Positions 27,940-39,299 of a stretch of DNA of 64,000 nucleotides are shown one piece after another (within the stretch, counting starts at the first letter, position 1; every line of letters begins with the position of its first letter). A program made the position numbers and the translations under genes. Source of the stretch: Sciurus carolinensis (taxonomy: Eukaryota; Chordata; Mammalia; Rodentia; Sciuridae); NCBI RefSeq assembly GCF_902686445.1, contig NC_062217.1, forward strand, positions 169,041,098 to 169,105,097, in the 5' to 3' direction. Below the pieces are notes generated by a model, which saw only the letters and a list, made by a program, of their open reading frames with translations, had not been told where the DNA came from and did no database searches.

Positions 27940-28450
27940 ACAGCGTTCATTACAAGCCAGCCATTGTTTGCTTCACTCGAGAATCCATTAATGCATTTCT
28001 GTTAAGCATGATAAGCCAGTGTTTGTCTGTTCATTCATCCTTTAGACTCGGGATGCTGTTAAGCCAGTTTCTGTTATACAACATAAATCTGCGCTTGTCA
28101 AATAATCCTCAAACACCTTACACAGCTAATAATTGTTCAAATATTTATGAGCCCCACAGAGGAGATTTATGTTAAGCTGCTTGACAAGGAACAAGAGCGT
28201 GTGCAGGTCCAAGGAACATTCTGTTGAAACAAATATTGCCAAGACATCAATACGTTGCACAGCGTTTTTCATAACGGACTTTCGCACCTGCTCATTTCCC
28301 TAATTATCCCTGAAGCTTTACACTTTCAGAGAGGGAATGAAAATGGAATTTTTTCGAAAGATTAGTAATTTGAAAAATTAGCTTCTATATAAAGAAAAAT
28401 ACACACTCAGGCACAACCATTTCTAAAAATACGGTCTAGAGATGGATGCT
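27940..28450. promoter_or_regulatory. Candidate conserved non-coding element (possible enhancer)
   Basis: AT-rich, repeat-free block about 3.6-4.1 kb upstream of the CPXM2 start. It is dense in short motifs: AAGCCAG at 27954, 28013 and 28061, each followed by a GTTT/TTTCTG-type sequence; a TAATTA homeodomain core at 28301-28306; and ATGCATTT near 27991. This composition is typical of conserved vertebrate enhancers. Conservation is inferred and was not measured. Confidence 0.4.
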
Positions 28451-29318
28451 CGGAGAGAGACATCGAGTTGTTATGGCAACTATGATCACAATGGCGAAGC
28501 TGGAGGGTTTTCCTGTTCATTATTGCGTTGAGATGTGGTGGTTTAAATGGAGGCATCCTTTGTAAAGTCCTCAGCCTCATCACTATGTAATCACCCATCT
28601 CATACTCAATCTTCAGTGTGCTTATTCTTACTCCTGTGCCCCGGAGAGCTGACATCTTCTGACAAGCCATCTTAGCTCATGGGTCCCCCTTGTACCTCAG
28701 CTCCTCTCCTCGCCACAGTCTCTACTGGGATTTCATGTTCAGTTTGGTCTCTGGGGAGACTTGCTTGGGCATGAGCTAGTCCACTTGTAAATAAGAAGAC
28801 TCTGTTAGGAAAGTTGATAAGAAACTACCCCAACAGACACATGGGGAGATGCTGAACTCAGAAGAGCAAGAGCCTACTGGGCATCCCAGGAAATCCAGAA
28901 TTTCTTAGTCACCTACTATGTGCAGTGTTGCTTACAGCAGCATTGATGCTTCAACTCTGTGTTGACTTTTCTGTGTGCACCCCTGGGTCGCCAGCCCTTG
29001 CCTTCCTGTATGGGAGGCACCCCCTTGAGGACTGAGGGCCAGTGTCCTCTGGTTTCTGATGGGCATTGGCCAATGGGAGGTGCCAGTAAAAGTAGGAAGA
29101 TGAGAGGAAGGAGAGGTTTGGGTATTTCTTCCCCTTGACCCCAACCTTTTCACATCCCTGCCCCAGGGGACCTGCTGGTGGCTGCATCTCTTCAGTGCCC
29201 TGGAGTCCTCTTTTCCAGCCCCAGCCTTGCAAGCCTGTGGGTGTAATGACTTCCTGCAGGCTGGAGCCTGCAGCCACTAGACTCTGGTACCTCAGTAGCC
29301 CCCATGAGTCCCCCTCAT
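28451..29318. other. Intergenic stretch, nothing recognised
   Basis: Unique-looking sequence with short open frames only. No gene, RNA or clear repeat seen. Confidence 0.55.
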
Positions 29319-29782
29319 TGATGCCGTCCGGTGGAGTCAATTTGGCGCGGGAGACAAATAGCGAGGCTTCTGAATTCGGAACGGTTTATTGTAAATTCAG
29401 GAAACCCAGGGACTGGAACCTCGAACCCGGAACCTCCAACCTCAAACCTGGGGGCTCGAACTTCGAACCCCAGCGCTGGAGGAGAGTCGGCTTATATCCC
29501 CTCCAGGAGGTGAAGGGTAGGGCTGACGCCACTTATGCAAAGATTAGGCGAGGAGCCAGCTGCCCAATCATGGTAAAGGTCAAAACGAGCAGACACGATC
29601 AGGAACACTGGGGAACACCTGTGCACGCGTTGTGTGCGCGAACTTAATTGGATACGGCCAATGACAAATCACCTGGGTGTGCTTATGTTAATCAACCTCC
29701 TCACCACCGATGTGATCAAAGCAACCTCTGGCTGGCTGCGAGGCGCCCTCCCGGCGCAGTCCGCACAGCATAGCCCCCAACA
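29319..29782 (-). mobile_element. Solo LTR, ERVK-type endogenous retrovirus, minus orientation
   Basis: A 464-bp element bounded by perfect 6-bp duplications CCTCAT (29313-29318 and 29783-29788), with TG...CA ends (minus strand begins TGTTGGGGGC and ends CGGCATCA). On the minus strand a TATAAG box (29497-29492) lies about 105 bases before an AATAAA signal (29390-29385), so U3, R and U5 order is clear. CpG dinucleotides are still frequent, so the insertion is fairly young. The R region is a degenerate array of GAACCTCGAACCCGG-like units. No internal retroviral sequence or second LTR is present, as expected after LTR-LTR recombination. It points the same way as CPXM2 and lies about 5 kb upstream. 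Confidence 0.88.
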
Positions 29783-29884
29783 CCTCATCCCTGCCCACAC
29801 CTCTGTACCTCAGTCATCTGTGTGTGCTGCTCTTTCCTGCTGGTCCCTGCTGACTGATAGTCTCCTCCCAAAGCCTGTGAGAAG

Positions 29885-29990
29885 AGAATAATTCCCTGTC
29901 TTGCGGCTGAGGAAACTAGAATAGTTAAGTCACTTCTGAAGGAACTTAATTAACAAGTCACAGGGTCGAATGAACCTCCGACTGTTTGTC
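29885..29990 (+). mobile_element. MIR fragment
   Basis: CGGCTGAGGAAACTAGAATA, then GTTAAGTCACTTCTGAAGG and AACAAGTCACAGGGTCG match the MIR 3' region. Confidence 0.65.
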
Positions 29991-30639
29991 TCCAGAACCT
30001 CAGCTCCACGGTGGATGCCGCAGTGTCAGGCCTAAGAATGTCAGCCCACCCACGGCCAAGATGCTTCAGGCAGAGCAGCAGAGTGAAGGTGGAGCATGCA
30101 CCCTCACAGTGGTCACCATGGGGCTGGCTAGAGACCCCAGCACGGCGCCAGCCCCTCCTTCCAACAAGATTGCTTAAGGTCTAAGTCCTTCAAAGTTAAA
30201 AATTCTGGGGCTATTCCTGTTGTCCCTGAGTGCACAAACCCCAAGAGAAAAGAAACAATTATCCCTTTGGTGTCTCTATTTGCATGAAGAAGAACTCCAT
30301 GTGAGACGCCAAGACACAAGGCCTAGGAAGATGCCACCCCTCTCTCCAGCCCTTCACTGCCACTTGCATGGAACAGCTATGGTCCAGCCCAGAATCGAAG
30401 AAAGGGTCAGGAAGGTCTGAAGCTCCAGCACATTACTCTGTGCCAGGGTCAGGGCTCTGCAGGGTCAGCAAGTGCCGCTGGTCTACCCATTTGGAGAGAC
30501 CCAGGACTGGAAAAGAACAGCAGGCCTATAGTCCACAGTCACCTAAACCCCAACCAGGGGTCCCAGAGAAGACTCTGCGTTGGGGCCTCTGCTCTCTCCC
30601 ACACCAACCACCCACTAAACCGACAGAATGGAAACTAAA

Positions 30640-32790
30640 AATATTCAAAGTATTGTGAGCCTAATAAATTTGAAAGTCTAATAAATTCCCAGAAAAAATA
30701 AAAATGTTAGGATTGACATGAGAAGAGAGAACCCAAATAGAATAATAATAAAGGAATTGAAATGGGAGTCAGCCAATCTCTGCAAAATGGATCTAAGTAA
30801 TTTTCCAGGTGAATTTACCAAACTTAAAAAAGCTAAATTCCCATCTTATAGAAGTTGTATGTTTTTTTTCCTCAGAAATTGGAAGGATGAAACTTATTAT
30901 CTTATCATTTTATTAGGCTAATGTGACCTTAATACTAAAACCAGAGAATGAAAATATCAGAAAATAATATAATAGGTTTATTTTGTTTTGAACATAGATG
31001 CAAAAAAATCTAAGTCAAATATTAACTAGCAACTAACTTTTTAAAAATAAGGTATACTCGAATAGGCCTTATTTTAGGAATATGAAGATGGTTCAACTAT
31101 AGAAAATCTGTGTAATTCATCACATCAATAGACCAAAAGACTAAAATTATGTGATAATCTGAATCAATAATTAGTCTGAATCAGAAAAGTGTTTCATAAA
31201 CTCCAACATCTATTTTGGAAAGAAACTTTTAGCAAACTATAAAAGAAAGGGAACTCTTGACCTGATAAGATTAGAAAATAAAAATTTATAGCAAACATAA
31301 TAATTAGTTGAACAAACGATGAACTCTCTGGGAGACCTGATTTAAGGCCAGGATATCATTTCTGATCCTGGACATTATGGCCAAGGCTCATAGGGAAAGA
31401 AAAGGATACTGGGGGGGAAAAAGTATAAATTTCAGAAGAAAATAAAAATATCTTTAATTTACAGGTAAAACAATCAGGAAAAACAAATGAAAATATCAGA
31501 CAAAATAAGACTTAGTTTTACAAGACTGGTTGATCAAATATAAACATTAAAAAATCAATGCCATTTCTCTAATACCAACACTAACCAACCGGAAAATGTA
31601 ATAAAATGCAAGATCCATTCATAACATCAGCTAGCCTATGAGTTATTTTGGAGTTTATCTTACCAAGACTATAGAAGAAAGCAAGACTCCTATGGCAAGG
31701 CAATTTTGAAACTTTAGTCAATGTCATGGAAAATGTGTTGAACTATAAGAAAGATATCTCTTGCTCTCGAGTAGGACAACTGGCATAATAAAGATCCTCC
31801 CCAGCCATTGGGGAACCAATGGTTCCTCCCCAACCATTGGGTCTATGAATAAATTAACCATAAATAAAGTATATGCAATATACTCCATAAATAAAGTATA
31901 TGCAATAAACATTCCAGGTTTTTTTTTTTTCAGGAACTTAATAAATGTACTCTGAAATGTATGAGGAAGAAAAATGTCCTCAAACAGCTGAAATAGTGTT
32001 GACTTACCCACTTAGGTATTAAGGCACATCATAAAGCCACATTTAAAAATAAAAAGGAGAAAGAGAGAGAAAGAGGGGGAGAGGGAGGGAGGAGGGAAAG
32101 GAAAAGAAAGGCAGGGAGAAAAGATGGAAGGAAGTTTTATTGCTCCAAAATAGGCTACGGCTTAATGCATCCAAAAGAGAACTAAGTGCAGAGTTCTGTG
32201 TCATATTTGGGGATAATACATTCATTATATGAGAACGATGAAAATCAAGGTAATTCTTTACTCTTTGGCCTTGAGAAACCCAAATCTATACAAAGAGAAG
32301 TAAAACTGGATCCGTACCTCACACCACACAGAAAGGTGAACTCCAGATGGTCTAAAGAATTAAACATGAAAAGGGAAAACATAAAGATAAAGAGGAAAAT
32401 ATTTTTGCATCCTAGAGATGGGGGGGACTTCTTAAATAAAATCTCTACAAAAAAGTGAATATCTGCAATACTTAAGGAAAAGAAAGAGGAGTCCCAGTAG
32501 AAAAATGGGCAAAGGCAATGAACAGGCAGAAGAGAAAACTGAAAAGGCTGATCCCTGAAAATGAGCTGCTCAAAGTTATTAGGAGCCAGAGAAAGGCACA
32601 TTTAAATGAAGAGGTGTCATTAGCTACCAGCTGGGCAAGCGTCACAAGCTGGATGGCATCAGGTGTTGGTGAGGATAAGAGGAGCCCCCAGCACTGCTGG
32701 CAAGGCTACAAGAGTGTCCCATCGATCTGGAAAGCAGATACATGTCCCTCAACGAACCCCGCATTCACATTTGTCACCACTGGATGCTGG
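30640..32790 (+). mobile_element. L1 element, old, fragmented ORF2 and 3' region
   Basis: A-rich plus strand with ordered L1 ORF2 remnants: GATGGTTCAACTATAGAAAA (about 31087) and CATCACATCAATAGACC (about 31118), a reverse-transcriptase part to about 31750, and a 3' part with CTCACACCACACAGAAAGGT (about 32318), TGGTCTAAAGAATTAAACAT and a GTTGGTGAGGATAAGAGG tail (about 32662). Many stops and frameshifts; no functional protein. An internal duplication of a CTCCATAAATAAAGTATATGC unit occurs near 31860-31905, and a polypurine tract at 32051-32135. Confidence 0.8.
32051..32135 (+). repeat. Polypurine (GA)n-like tract
   Basis: Near-pure G/A sequence with GAGAGA and GGGAGGGAGG runs, inside the L1 region. 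Confidence 0.85.
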
Positions 32791-32794
32791 TGAC

Positions 32795-33103
32795 AACCCT
32801 TCTGCATCTGCAGGTTCCACATCTACAGACTCAACCAACCTCAGGTCAAAAAATATTTGGAAAAAAAGTACTGCGTCTGTACTAAACATGAACACACTTT
32901 TTGTTGTCAGTGTACTCTAAACAATGCAGTATCACGACTGTTTGCAGAGCATTTGTGATGTATTAGGTAAAAATAACCTCGCATTTGGGAGGATGTGTAC
33001 GTGTTCTGTGCAAATACTGTTCCTTTTATATAACAGACTTGAGTTTCCACAGTAGTATCCGCAGGGGCACTGGTTCCCTGTGAATGCCAAAGAATAACTG
33101 TGC
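32795..33103 (+). mobile_element. MER2-type DNA transposon (Tc1/mariner-Tigger group)
   Basis: It has CTGCATCTGCAGGTTCCACA, then GACTCAACCAACCTCAGG, then CTGCGTCTGTACTAAACATG, GGGAGGATGTGTACGTGTTC and a terminal AGTATCCGCAGGGGCACTGG, all in MER2/Tigger order. The end is close to an inverted copy of the start. Non-coding. Confidence 0.8.
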
Positions 33104-34026
33104 CTGAATCAGAGAAAATGTCAGAGATCATGAACTCAATGAAAAAGAAAAATATACCTGAGATGCATTTTTTCCCACTAAAACGTTTGTGCCAATAGGG
33201 AATATTTGAATATTACATTAACTCAGGACACATCACTAAATAATTTCTACATGTTGCCATTCAATGACATAAGACTTAGGTTGATCAACATAACTGATTT
33301 TTTTTTCTTTTCCACTTCATTGAATATGCCAATCCATTTCTATGGCAGTATCTTCTAGAGTCAGCCCAAATTAATTACTGGGAAAAGCAGATTAATCATT
33401 TATTCTCCCACAACTTTCTGATTACCTCTAGGGAATGAGATACTTTACAGATAAACAAATAAATGTGTGTATTAGAATCAGGTGTAAAATGTCCTCTTGC
33501 CATTTAAGGACTGTGTTATGTAAATACCTCTATCCGGTAAGAAAAATAGGTTTCCCAACAGTGAAGCTACTATTACCTAAGATCATGATACTAAACATAT
33601 ATCAAAAAGGGAGACACAATCATTTACTACATCCAATTACACCTACCTTCAGGGGCACAGTGAGGAAAAACAATTTTCTAACATGTTGGCATCATTCCTT
33701 CGAACCTGGGTTTCACAGAGGACTTGGCCCAATGTTGTAAATCACTTCCTGAGCTCCAGTGTGCTTTGAGGGAATGAGGCTTCAAAGATGGAAACCTGGA
33801 GCAGCACAGAGGTTGTTTTCTTCCCACCCAAGCTCATTAATCCCTCCGTGTGCAAATGAAGGCAAGTCATCACATCGGTTAGTAAACTCTGTCACTAAGA
33901 ATCCGTTTCTGTTTCTAAGAAGGTTAATGTTCAAAGTCCAAGATCTGATGCTTTGGGTATGCAACTGACGTCGGCAACTCTTGCTGCAGTCTGGATAAAA
34001 TTTTACATCTTTTTCAAATCTAAGTG
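33104..34026. other. Intergenic stretch, AT-rich, nothing recognised
   Basis: Unique AT-rich sequence with no clear repeats. It could include conserved regulatory DNA (for example 33340-33560), but no gene is visible. Confidence 0.5.
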
Positions 34027-34555
34027 CGTTAGTCAGCTTTTCATTGCTGTGACCAAAATACCTGACAAGAACAACGAGGAAGAGGAAAACCATTTGGGGT
34101 TCAATCACTGGTTAGCAGATCGCACCACTCTGGGCCTGAGGTGAGGCAGAACATGGTGGAAAACTCTCCAGAGGAAAGCTGCTCATTTCATGGCAGCCAA
34201 GAAGCACAGAGAAAGTGCCCATGGAGGGTTGGGGAGATAGCTTAGTTGGTAGAGTGCTTGCCTTGCAAGCATAAGGCCCTGAGTTCAATCCCCAGCACCA
34301 CAAGGGGGGGGGGAAGAAAGTGCCTATGGAGCCAGGAACTGAACAACCCCCACAGGCACTACCCCAGGGACCTACTTCCTCCAGCCGTGCCCCACTTGTC
34401 TGTGGTTACTACCCAGAAATCCATTCAAATTATTAATCCCTCAAATGGATTAATTCACTGATTAGGTCACAACTCTCATAATCTAATCATATCACTTCTG
34501 AACATTCCTGCATTGCTACATGAGTTTTGGGGGACACCTCATATCCAAACCGTAA
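34027..34555 (-). mobile_element. MaLR LTR (MST/THE1-like), antisense, split by an ID SINE
   Basis: The antisense start GTTAGTCAGCTTTTCATTGC, then GTGACCAAAATACCTGACAA, and the antisense end CTCATAATCTAATCATATCA, then ACATGAGTTTTGGGGGACAC and CTCATATCCAAACCGTAAGA, are the two halves of an MST-type LTR. The interruption at 34227-34315 is a SINE with its target duplication. Confidence 0.85.
34227..34315 (+). mobile_element. ID SINE (tRNA-Ala derived) inserted in the MaLR LTR
   Basis: GTTGGGGAGATAGCTTAGTT, then GGTAGAGTGCTTGCCTTGC (A box) and GAGTTCAATCCCCAGCACC (B box) form an ID element. It is flanked by 16-bp duplications (34211-34226 and 34316-34331) with one mismatch. Its tail is G-rich (CAAGGGGGGGGGG) instead of poly-A. 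Confidence 0.93.
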
Positions 34556-34924
34556 GACTAAACTTTCCAAACTCCAGGAAAAAAATAGAAAGCATTTTTG
34601 TCCTTATTGTTTCCATTTTCCATCACAAGGATGAGTGGAGGTTGTTAAATATGGAATACTTAAATCTTATATTTTAATAAAGAAAAAATTCTGCATGGAG
34701 GTATGTAATCCAGTAGTGACCTGGTTGAGGACACACACAGGCAAGTGACAGGTCATCATACCAGCATGAGCATGAGGCCTGCCATCCTGATTCCACCCTG
34801 CCAACTAAGAGCCTTGAGCAGGGATGACTGCCAGGTGGAAGGACCCCATGACAACCTCATAGAGAATGATGGTGAGATTTTAATCAAATAATGCACATAA
34901 CAGCTTGCATACATCTTGCCACAA

Positions 34925-35240
34925 AGTGACTTATTCTCTTTGGGCTACCATAACAAAATATCATAGGTTTGGTGACTTACAAACAGCAATAGTTTAATTC
35001 TGACAGTTCTGGAAGCCAGGAAGTCCATGATCAAGGCAGCAGCAGATTCAGAATGTGGTGAAGGCCCATTTCATAGATGGTGCCTACTTGCTGCATGCTC
35101 CTGTGGTGGAAGGGGCAAAAGAGCTCCGTCGGCCTGTTCATAAAGACATGAATCCCACTCACAATGGCACCTTCCTCTTGACCTAATCACCCCTCACTTC
35201 CTGACACCATCGCCTTGGGGGTGAGGAGTCCAACCTGGGC
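34925..35240 (-). mobile_element. Ancient LTR-like repeat (MaLR/MLT type), antisense
   Basis: TTTGGGCTACCATAACAAAA, GACAGTTCTGGAAGCCAGGA, a GTGGTGGAAGGGGCAAAAGA block and ACACCATCGCCTTGGGGGTG follow the order of the same repeat family as at 10655-11030. Confidence 0.65.
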
Positions 35241-35289
35241 ACATTCAGCCCACAGAGCATGGTAAGCACTCAACAAGGGTTTGCAGCTG

Positions 35290-35790
35290 CTGGTAACCCT
35301 CACTTCATTACTATTTGCCCTGTCAGTGTGAGGTGCAGATGGTCACTGCCACCTGGAGAAAGATCCCCTCCACACCATGCCCTTTCATTCTTTCCCTGTC
35401 ACCACCCTGCCATTGAGGGTTGGCTGTGCCTACCTGGAGTGTTCTGAGCCCCTCCTCTCTCAGCAAACTCCTCCTTTGACTCAGAGCATGCCCTGCCAGC
35501 AGTGGGTGACGAGGTCTTGTGTCTCTAAGCCTGGGCTCCCCAGTTCCCTCCCTGTACATGGACCTCAGGTGGAGGCGGAGGACACGGAAGTGGTTCCTGC
35601 TCATGGATGGCTGCATCCTAGGCAGCAGGCATCTCTCCTGCATATAGAAGGTGCTCAGTGAGTGTGGTTGATGGCTGCTGAAAAGATTTTGAGAGCGGGG
35701 TCCAAAATCGAATTCCTCTCTTCATCCTGCTCAGGATCCCAGTGTTTGCATACAGTAGGTGCTCTATAAAAATTGTTCACAGAAATTGAC
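35290..35790 (+). mobile_element. L2 LINE fragment
   Basis: Two L2-like 3' ends are visible: ATATAGAAGGTGCTCAGTGA (about 35642) and CATACAGTAGGTGCTCTATA (about 35750), preceded by pyrimidine-rich L2-like sequence. Confidence 0.6.
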
Positions 35791-38320
35791 TTTCCAGGTT
35801 TTCTGCCTGGACCGTGTTCCCTCTGAGTGCTCCCACTCCCAGCCGTTAGCTCAGCAGGGACCAAGGCCACCTGCCTCTCCTGCCCTGCTGCCCCTAGTCT
35901 CCCAACACAGCCCTCAGTTCCCTCTTGGCATCAGTACAATCTGCTCAGGGGCTGGGGCAGATCCTGCTGTTCCCGTGAGACCAGGATGTGGCCCTTCCTT
36001 GTCCCATAGTGTGGAGCCCTGACACTGAGGACCTGGGGAGTCCACAGTGCTCAGAATGTCCCTACTTGACACAGCCACTTGAAAATTTACAACAGGTTCT
36101 TGTTCTCCAAGAAGAAAAAGCTGGAGTCAGACCAATTAATTTTTTAAACAGCCAAGAGATCCAAATTAAGCTCGTTTCCAGGCACAGCTATTGTGTGACA
36201 GCAGTGGGGGATTTACTGAGAGGTTCTAAGAATTTCACTCTCCTATTGGTCCTTGCAGGGTCTCAGCATGATCAAAACCCCATCTCAGTGAATCAGCTTT
36301 GGAGAAAACAGTAGACGAGCTTCAGAAGCAAAACGAGAACAGCATAACCATTAACGTCAGAATACACTGCTTTCTTTTCCAAATGAAACAGCCTCCTCAG
36401 TTATTAGTTACATAAATAAAATGATTCTTATGTTCCAGGTCTCAAGGTTCATTTCCTCAGGGAGCCCTTTCCAGAAAATTCTATCTGGAGACTTCCCCTT
36501 CAGGGCCTCCCTGCCACCTTGAGGATGGTATCCATGCTCTGGCTCTGAGTCTCTATTCTATTGCACTAGCCATGCCTGCCTTCCTGCACCCTCTCCACCT
36601 GTCACTCACCAGCCACATCCAGGTGGAGTGAAGTCACACCACTCCATGGCTCCCCACACCCTTGCTCTCCCACCTCCCACTGCCAGTAGAGGACTCACCA
36701 GCTCCAGCCAACCCCTGCCTACTCCTCCCATCTCCCACTCCTGATTCCCACACCTGGCACATAGTATTCCAGAAATCCTCCTCAGACTTGTGGAGGGCAT
36801 GTTGGCCAACGCTAGCAGACCATGTGCCGATCTCACTCTCTAAGCGTATGGCAACTCAGCCTCCTGGTGTGTACAATGGGACCCTCAGCCTGCTTGGTTC
36901 CCCCTCCTGGGAATGCTGCACAGATGTGAGGGCTGGTGCTAAGTAAAGTTAGCTGTGCCTCTGCCCGTCCACCCAGGCGCCTCCCGTGCAGGGGGTGGGG
37001 TTCCTTTCTTCCTTCAGACAGCTACGGGATCTAGATGGGTCTGCCAAATCACGTCCCAAACACCCCAGCCACATGTCATGTCTGCCCCAGCAGATCCTTC
37101 TGAGCTCCCGGACTCAAGTACATGACATCAGAGCAAAGCTTAAACTCAATCCAGAAGCTGCACCACATCATAAACATCAAACTGCAGATCCCCCACTGTG
37201 GGACACAGACCCAACAAAGGAATCATAAATAAGTACCACATCTTGTCCCATGTACCCTGAACAATCTAACTTGTCTCCAAAGGGATAGGGTGGGCGTCCA
37301 ATGATAAGAAGTCTATGCAGGAAGCCTCTCCCATGGTCAGGAGTCAAGCTGCTCTCATACATTTTCTAGAAGAGAAGCAGGGTCCCAAACCACTGAGAAC
37401 CAGAAGCAGGGAAAGCAGCCCAGAACGGTGCCAGGGAGAGCAGGGAGCACACCTGACTGCCCCCCATGAGGCCACCTCCCTGACCAGGACCAGCTCTGGT
37501 TCCCCAGGCGAAATGCCTGTTACCCATCTGGAGTCACTGTGGGGACTTAGGGGTTTCTGCCCTCCAGGTTGGTGCCGAGAGGCACCTGTAGGAGCCTGGG
37601 CAAGGTGTTTGAGTGCGTTTTCTAGGCAATCGGGTTCCAAGAGGGCTCCCTTTGGTCTGGAGTGTTTGCCAGAGGCTGCTGCCAGGTGGGGACACCTGCT
37701 TCTGTGGTAATTAACACTCATGCTGAAATGGAGAAGGTGGGTCTAATCACAATGGCTAGTTTTAAAGACCTCCTAATGGAAAACTCTTTTCCTTTCAAAC
37801 CACACAGCTTTCAGTAATTGGAAGGGAGACCATTATTCAAGTCAGATTGTAATTTTTTCTCAGATTTCTGTGCTTTGTAAGATGTTATCATGAAAATGCA
37901 TTTACTTGGGGATAACAACACTGAGGGCAAGCAGTGCCACCTGGGAGTCCTCAGGGTGTGTTACTCCCTCACTCAGGGGAGGGAGATGGTCTCACCATGC
38001 AGGTCCTCTACCCCCACCTCAAGGCCTGCACTGCCCTTCTGGGGATCGCCTGGTGAGGCAGAGCCCTCCTGTGCAGTATTCTCCTGGGACCAGGTGGCCC
38101 CTCTCCTCACCCCATCTCTTTGTCCCCAGCTCTCCAATGTAGCCTTGACCTCCTGGGAAGGTGATCCTCATTTGCATGCCTGTCTGCCTAGGAGGCTGCA
38201 ACTTGAGACCCACACCAGGTTCCCAGGGACTGGCCCTGGTCTCTATTCAACCAGGGTCTCCATGAACTCTGGCATTGCTGAACAATTATTTTAAAATGTT
38301 TCTCTCATAATTTCCACCAG
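35791..38320. other. Intergenic stretch without gene
   Basis: Unique sequence of mixed composition. AT-rich blocks at 36070-36430 and 37730-37890 have few CpG and no repeat signature. No gene or RNA supported. Confidence 0.5.
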
Positions 38321-38500
38321 AGAGTCACTGATACCCTCCTCCAGGTTCACCATCAAATAGTGAGTACCTTCTTGGTGCCGAGAGGGACTGGAGCCTGCCA
38401 GGGACCATGCTGATGGACAGGGTCCTGGATGGCTCATCTCTGGCTTCACAGGGCTCACATCTAGTGTGGGGGAAACTGGTGCTGAATAAATAAGCCACGA
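38321..38500 (+). mobile_element. L2 3' fragment
   Basis: ATGGACAGGGTCCTGGATGG, GCTCACATCTAGTGTGGGGG and a GAATAAATAAG end fit the L2 terminal region. Confidence 0.5.
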
Positions 38501-38540
38501 CCTTGACAAAACAAGCTGCTTTTGGTAAATACTTCAGAGC

Positions 38541-38648
38541 AAAAGAAGGGAAGAAGAGGGACCAGAAGGAAGGGAAAGAGGAAAAAGGAAGAAAAGGAGG
38601 AAGAAGAAAAGGAAAAGAGAGAAGAAATGGGGGGCAGGGAGGAGACGG
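38541..38648 (+). repeat. Polypurine (GAA/GGA) tract
   Basis: About 108 bases that are almost all G or A. The Ser/Phe/Pro-rich open frame on the opposite strand (38325-38903) is its pyrimidine shadow. Confidence 0.9.
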
Positions 38649-39004
38649 GTCAGGAGCATGGGATCTGGGATTTGAGTGGAAAGTGAGGGTGCAGGCCACC
38701 CTGCCTGTCGGCCACCCTAGCCTCCATGGGAGGGATAGTGGTGGCTGGGGGTGGGCACAGGGACCATGAAGAAGGAAAGGAGGGGGTAGATTCCAGCCAG
38801 CTAGGAGGACAGAGTCTGCTGGAGTTGGGGGGAGTACTGTAGGTGGAGGAGGGAGGAGGAAACCTGGGGGGACAGGAGTAGGGGCCTTGCTTTGGAGTAA
38901 CACTAGGAGGGAAAGGGTTTTGAGATCTCAGTTTGAGCAGCGACTGTTGACTAGAGGCTCCAGACCAAGTGCAGAAACCATCCTGTTTGCAGCTGAGCCA
39001 GGTC

Positions 39005-39115
39005 GCCTGCTGATTCCTTCACTGGTCACTCACTTAGCAAACACCTGGGCAGGCTGGGATCCTGCCTGGGGGGACTCAACCTGCAGCTGAGCAGGGAGAC
39101 AGACATGCAAGTGAG
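39005..39115 (+). mobile_element. L2-like fragment
   Basis: CTTCACTGGTCACTCACTTA, GCAAACACCTGGGCAGG and a following GGGAGACAGACATGCAAG fit L2 3' sequence, weakly. Confidence 0.4.
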
Positions 39116-39299
39116 ATCCGCCTGATCCACCTGCCAGGGGCACCAGGAGCAGCTGCTGCAGGACCAGACAGCTGAGCAGGGCCTTCCAGAGCAGCTGGAT
39201 TCGGACAGACTGTCCAGGTGTGCCGAGTTGACTGAGAGTCAAAACAGACAGAAGTCACTGACTGAGAGAGGTTCTGCAGCAAGGGAGCCGCGAGTCACG

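Noticed and set aside
29319..29782. Full-length endogenous retrovirus
   Set aside because: The two 6-bp duplications flank a single LTR directly; no internal sequence or second LTR is present.
34227..34315. Possible tRNA-Ala gene
   Set aside because: A and B boxes are present but the sequence has target duplications and no tRNA-like 3' half; it is an ID SINE. The same applies to 48486 and 49571.
38325..38903. 192-codon minus-strand Pro/Ser/Phe-rich frame
   Set aside because: It spans the complement of a polypurine tract, so composition is a simple-repeat artefact.
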